Shown: positions 63,226-64,000 of the stretch, one piece after another
Position numbering within the stretch: the first letter of the stretch is position 1
Layout of the letters: every line of letters starts with the position of its first letter
Assembly: GCF_016820515.1 (NCBI RefSeq)
Contig: NZ_JADHDV010000018.1
Span: 1 to 64,000, forward strand
Direction: 5' to 3'
From: Pseudoxanthomonas beigongshangi
GTDB taxonomy: Bacteria; Pseudomonadota; Gammaproteobacteria; Xanthomonadales; Xanthomonadaceae
DNA length: 64,000 bases
Made by a program: the position numbers and the translations under genes
Notes under the pieces: generated by a model
Told to the model about the DNA's origin: nothing
The model's input: only the letters and a program-made list of their open reading frames with translations
Database searches by the model: none

Positions 63226-64000
63226 GTGTCCGCATCTCTCGACCTGCTCCTGTGCCTGCCGTTCCTGATCGCCCTGCTCATCGCACTGTGGCGACCCAAG
63301 TCGCGCAGCATGGCGGCCTGGCTGGCCGGCGCGGCGCCATTGCTGGGCCTGGGCCTGCTGGCGACGATGACGCCGGAGATCCTGCACGGCGGCGTCGTGC
63401 ACGCGGAGCATCCCTGGATTCCCCAGCTTGGCCTCGCCTTCGGCCTGCGCCTGGACGGCCTGGCCTGGACTTTCGCCGGGCTGGTGCTGGCGATCGGCGC
63501 GCTGGTGGTGATGTACGCGCACTACTACCTGAGCCCGCGCGATTCGGCGGTGCGCCTGTATGCGTACCTGCTGCTGTTCATGGGCTCCATGCTCGGCGTG
63601 GTGCTGGCCGGCAACCTGATCCTGCTGCTGGTGTTCTGGGAGATGACCAGCATCAGTTCGTTCCTGCTGATCGGTTACTGGCACCAGCGCCAGGACGCCC
63701 GCGAGGGCGCGCGCATGGCGCTGGCGATCACCGGCGGTGGCGGCCTGGCGCTGCTGGCCGGCGCGCTGCTGCTGGGCCATATCGTCGGCAGTTACCAACT
63801 GGATGACGTGCTCGCCGCCGGCCCGCAGATCCGCGCCCACGCGCTGTATCCGCTGACCCTGGTACTGGTGCTGCTGGGCGTGTTCACCAAGAGCGCGCAG
63901 TTTCCGTTCCACTTCTGGCTGCCGCACGCGATGGCCGCGCCGACGCCGGTTTCAGCCTACCTGCATTCGGCGACGATGGTGAAGGCCGGCGTGTTCCTGC
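63226..64000 (+). CDS. monovalent cation/H+ antiporter subunit A, MrpA type (partial)
   Basis: N-terminal 258 residues of a large membrane subunit; the gene runs off the right edge. It has the Mrp/NuoL fold: [17 protein letters not shown], the conserved [17 protein letters not shown] (buried glutamate) and the proton-channel segment [20 protein letters not shown]. Mrp complexes exchange Na+ or K+ for protons. The start is GTG (VSASLDLLL). Other Mrp subunits would follow outside the window. Confidence 0.88.
   Translation, partial: MSASLDLLLCLPFLIALLIALWRPKSRSMAAWLAGAAPLLGLGLLATMTPEILHGGVVHAEHPWIPQLGLAFGLRLDGLAWTFAGLVLAIGALVVMYAHYYLSPRDSAVRLYAYLLLFMGSMLGVVLAGNLILLLVFWEMTSISSFLLIGYWHQRQDAREGARMALAITGGGGLALLAGALLLGHIVGSYQLDDVLAAGPQIRAHALYPLTLVLVLLGVFTKSAQFPFHFWLPHAMAAPTPVSAYLHSATMVKAGVFL

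Noticed and set aside
1-64000. CRISPR array, insertion sequence, prophage or integron
   Set aside because: I found no regularly spaced repeats, transposase, integrase or phage structural gene. The island at 19-37 kb has no visible mobility gene or att-like repeat at its edges.

Overview
This window is ordinary high-GC chromosome from a gammaproteobacterium of the family Lysobacteraceae (Xanthomonadaceae). The main evidence is a near-identical Xanthomonas-type Clp (a CRP/FNR-family regulator) beside speD and a dispersed trp gene cluster, proS beside a small H-NS-like protein, a Xanthomonas-type SpeD, and a variable polysaccharide locus inserted exactly between etfA and a metB-like gene, which is where Xanthomonas carries its lipopolysaccharide (LPS) genes. 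The genus cannot be fixed from the sequence alone. I see no phage, insertion sequence, CRISPR array or plasmid module.

Layout. 1-18.9 kb is housekeeping: phosphatidylserine synthase, prolyl-tRNA synthetase, an H-NS-like nucleoid protein, a ThrE-type exporter, an Mla/MCE lipid-transport operon (permease with fused STAS domain, ATPase, MCE protein, PqiC-like lipoprotein), AlkB, ETF:ubiquinone oxidoreductase, a secreted or lipid-anchored zinc metalloprotease with FG-GAP/VCBS repeats, a 3-oxoacid CoA-transferase pair, an ATP-grasp protein and etfBA. 18.9-37.5 kb is a surface-polysaccharide island with visibly lower GC. It holds wzm/wzt for ABC-dependent export, wecB/wecC for UDP-ManNAcA supply, two separate glycosyltransferase genes (GT2 and GT4), a GT39-like membrane glycosyltransferase, a small EamA-type transporter, a methyltransferase, a GNAT/PIG-L pair, a 669-residue hydrolase-like/DUF6270 fusion, an orphan lipoprotein and a 1605-residue protein that joins an FkbM methyltransferase, a coiled coil, a CgeB-like glycosyltransferase and a GT4 glycosyltransferase.

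37.5-49.3 kb holds the transsulfuration pair (cystathionine beta-synthase and a gamma-lyase/synthase), a DUF465 protein, an OmpA/DUF4398 pair, pilU, maiA-fahA for homogentisate breakdown, a 2OG-Fe dioxygenase, tRNA-Gln(CTG), rplM-rpsI, coq7, a Gdx/SugE guanidinium exporter with a recognisable guanidine-II (mini-ykkC) riboswitch, and speD. 49.4-64 kb holds clp, a TauE-type permease, trpC/trpD/trpG/trpE with unrelated small genes between them, a YegS-type lipid kinase, rpe, purC, an EmrE-like transporter and the start of an MrpA-type antiporter subunit.

Non-coding highlights are two ACGR hairpins in the gdx leader, a Pho-box-like promoter followed by a short terminated transcript between the lipid kinase gene and rpe, a GTAG-headed REP family, and intrinsic terminators lying almost on top of the ribosome-binding sites of two genes. 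The most unusual part is the LPS island, in particular the 1605-residue protein and the DUF6270 fusion.
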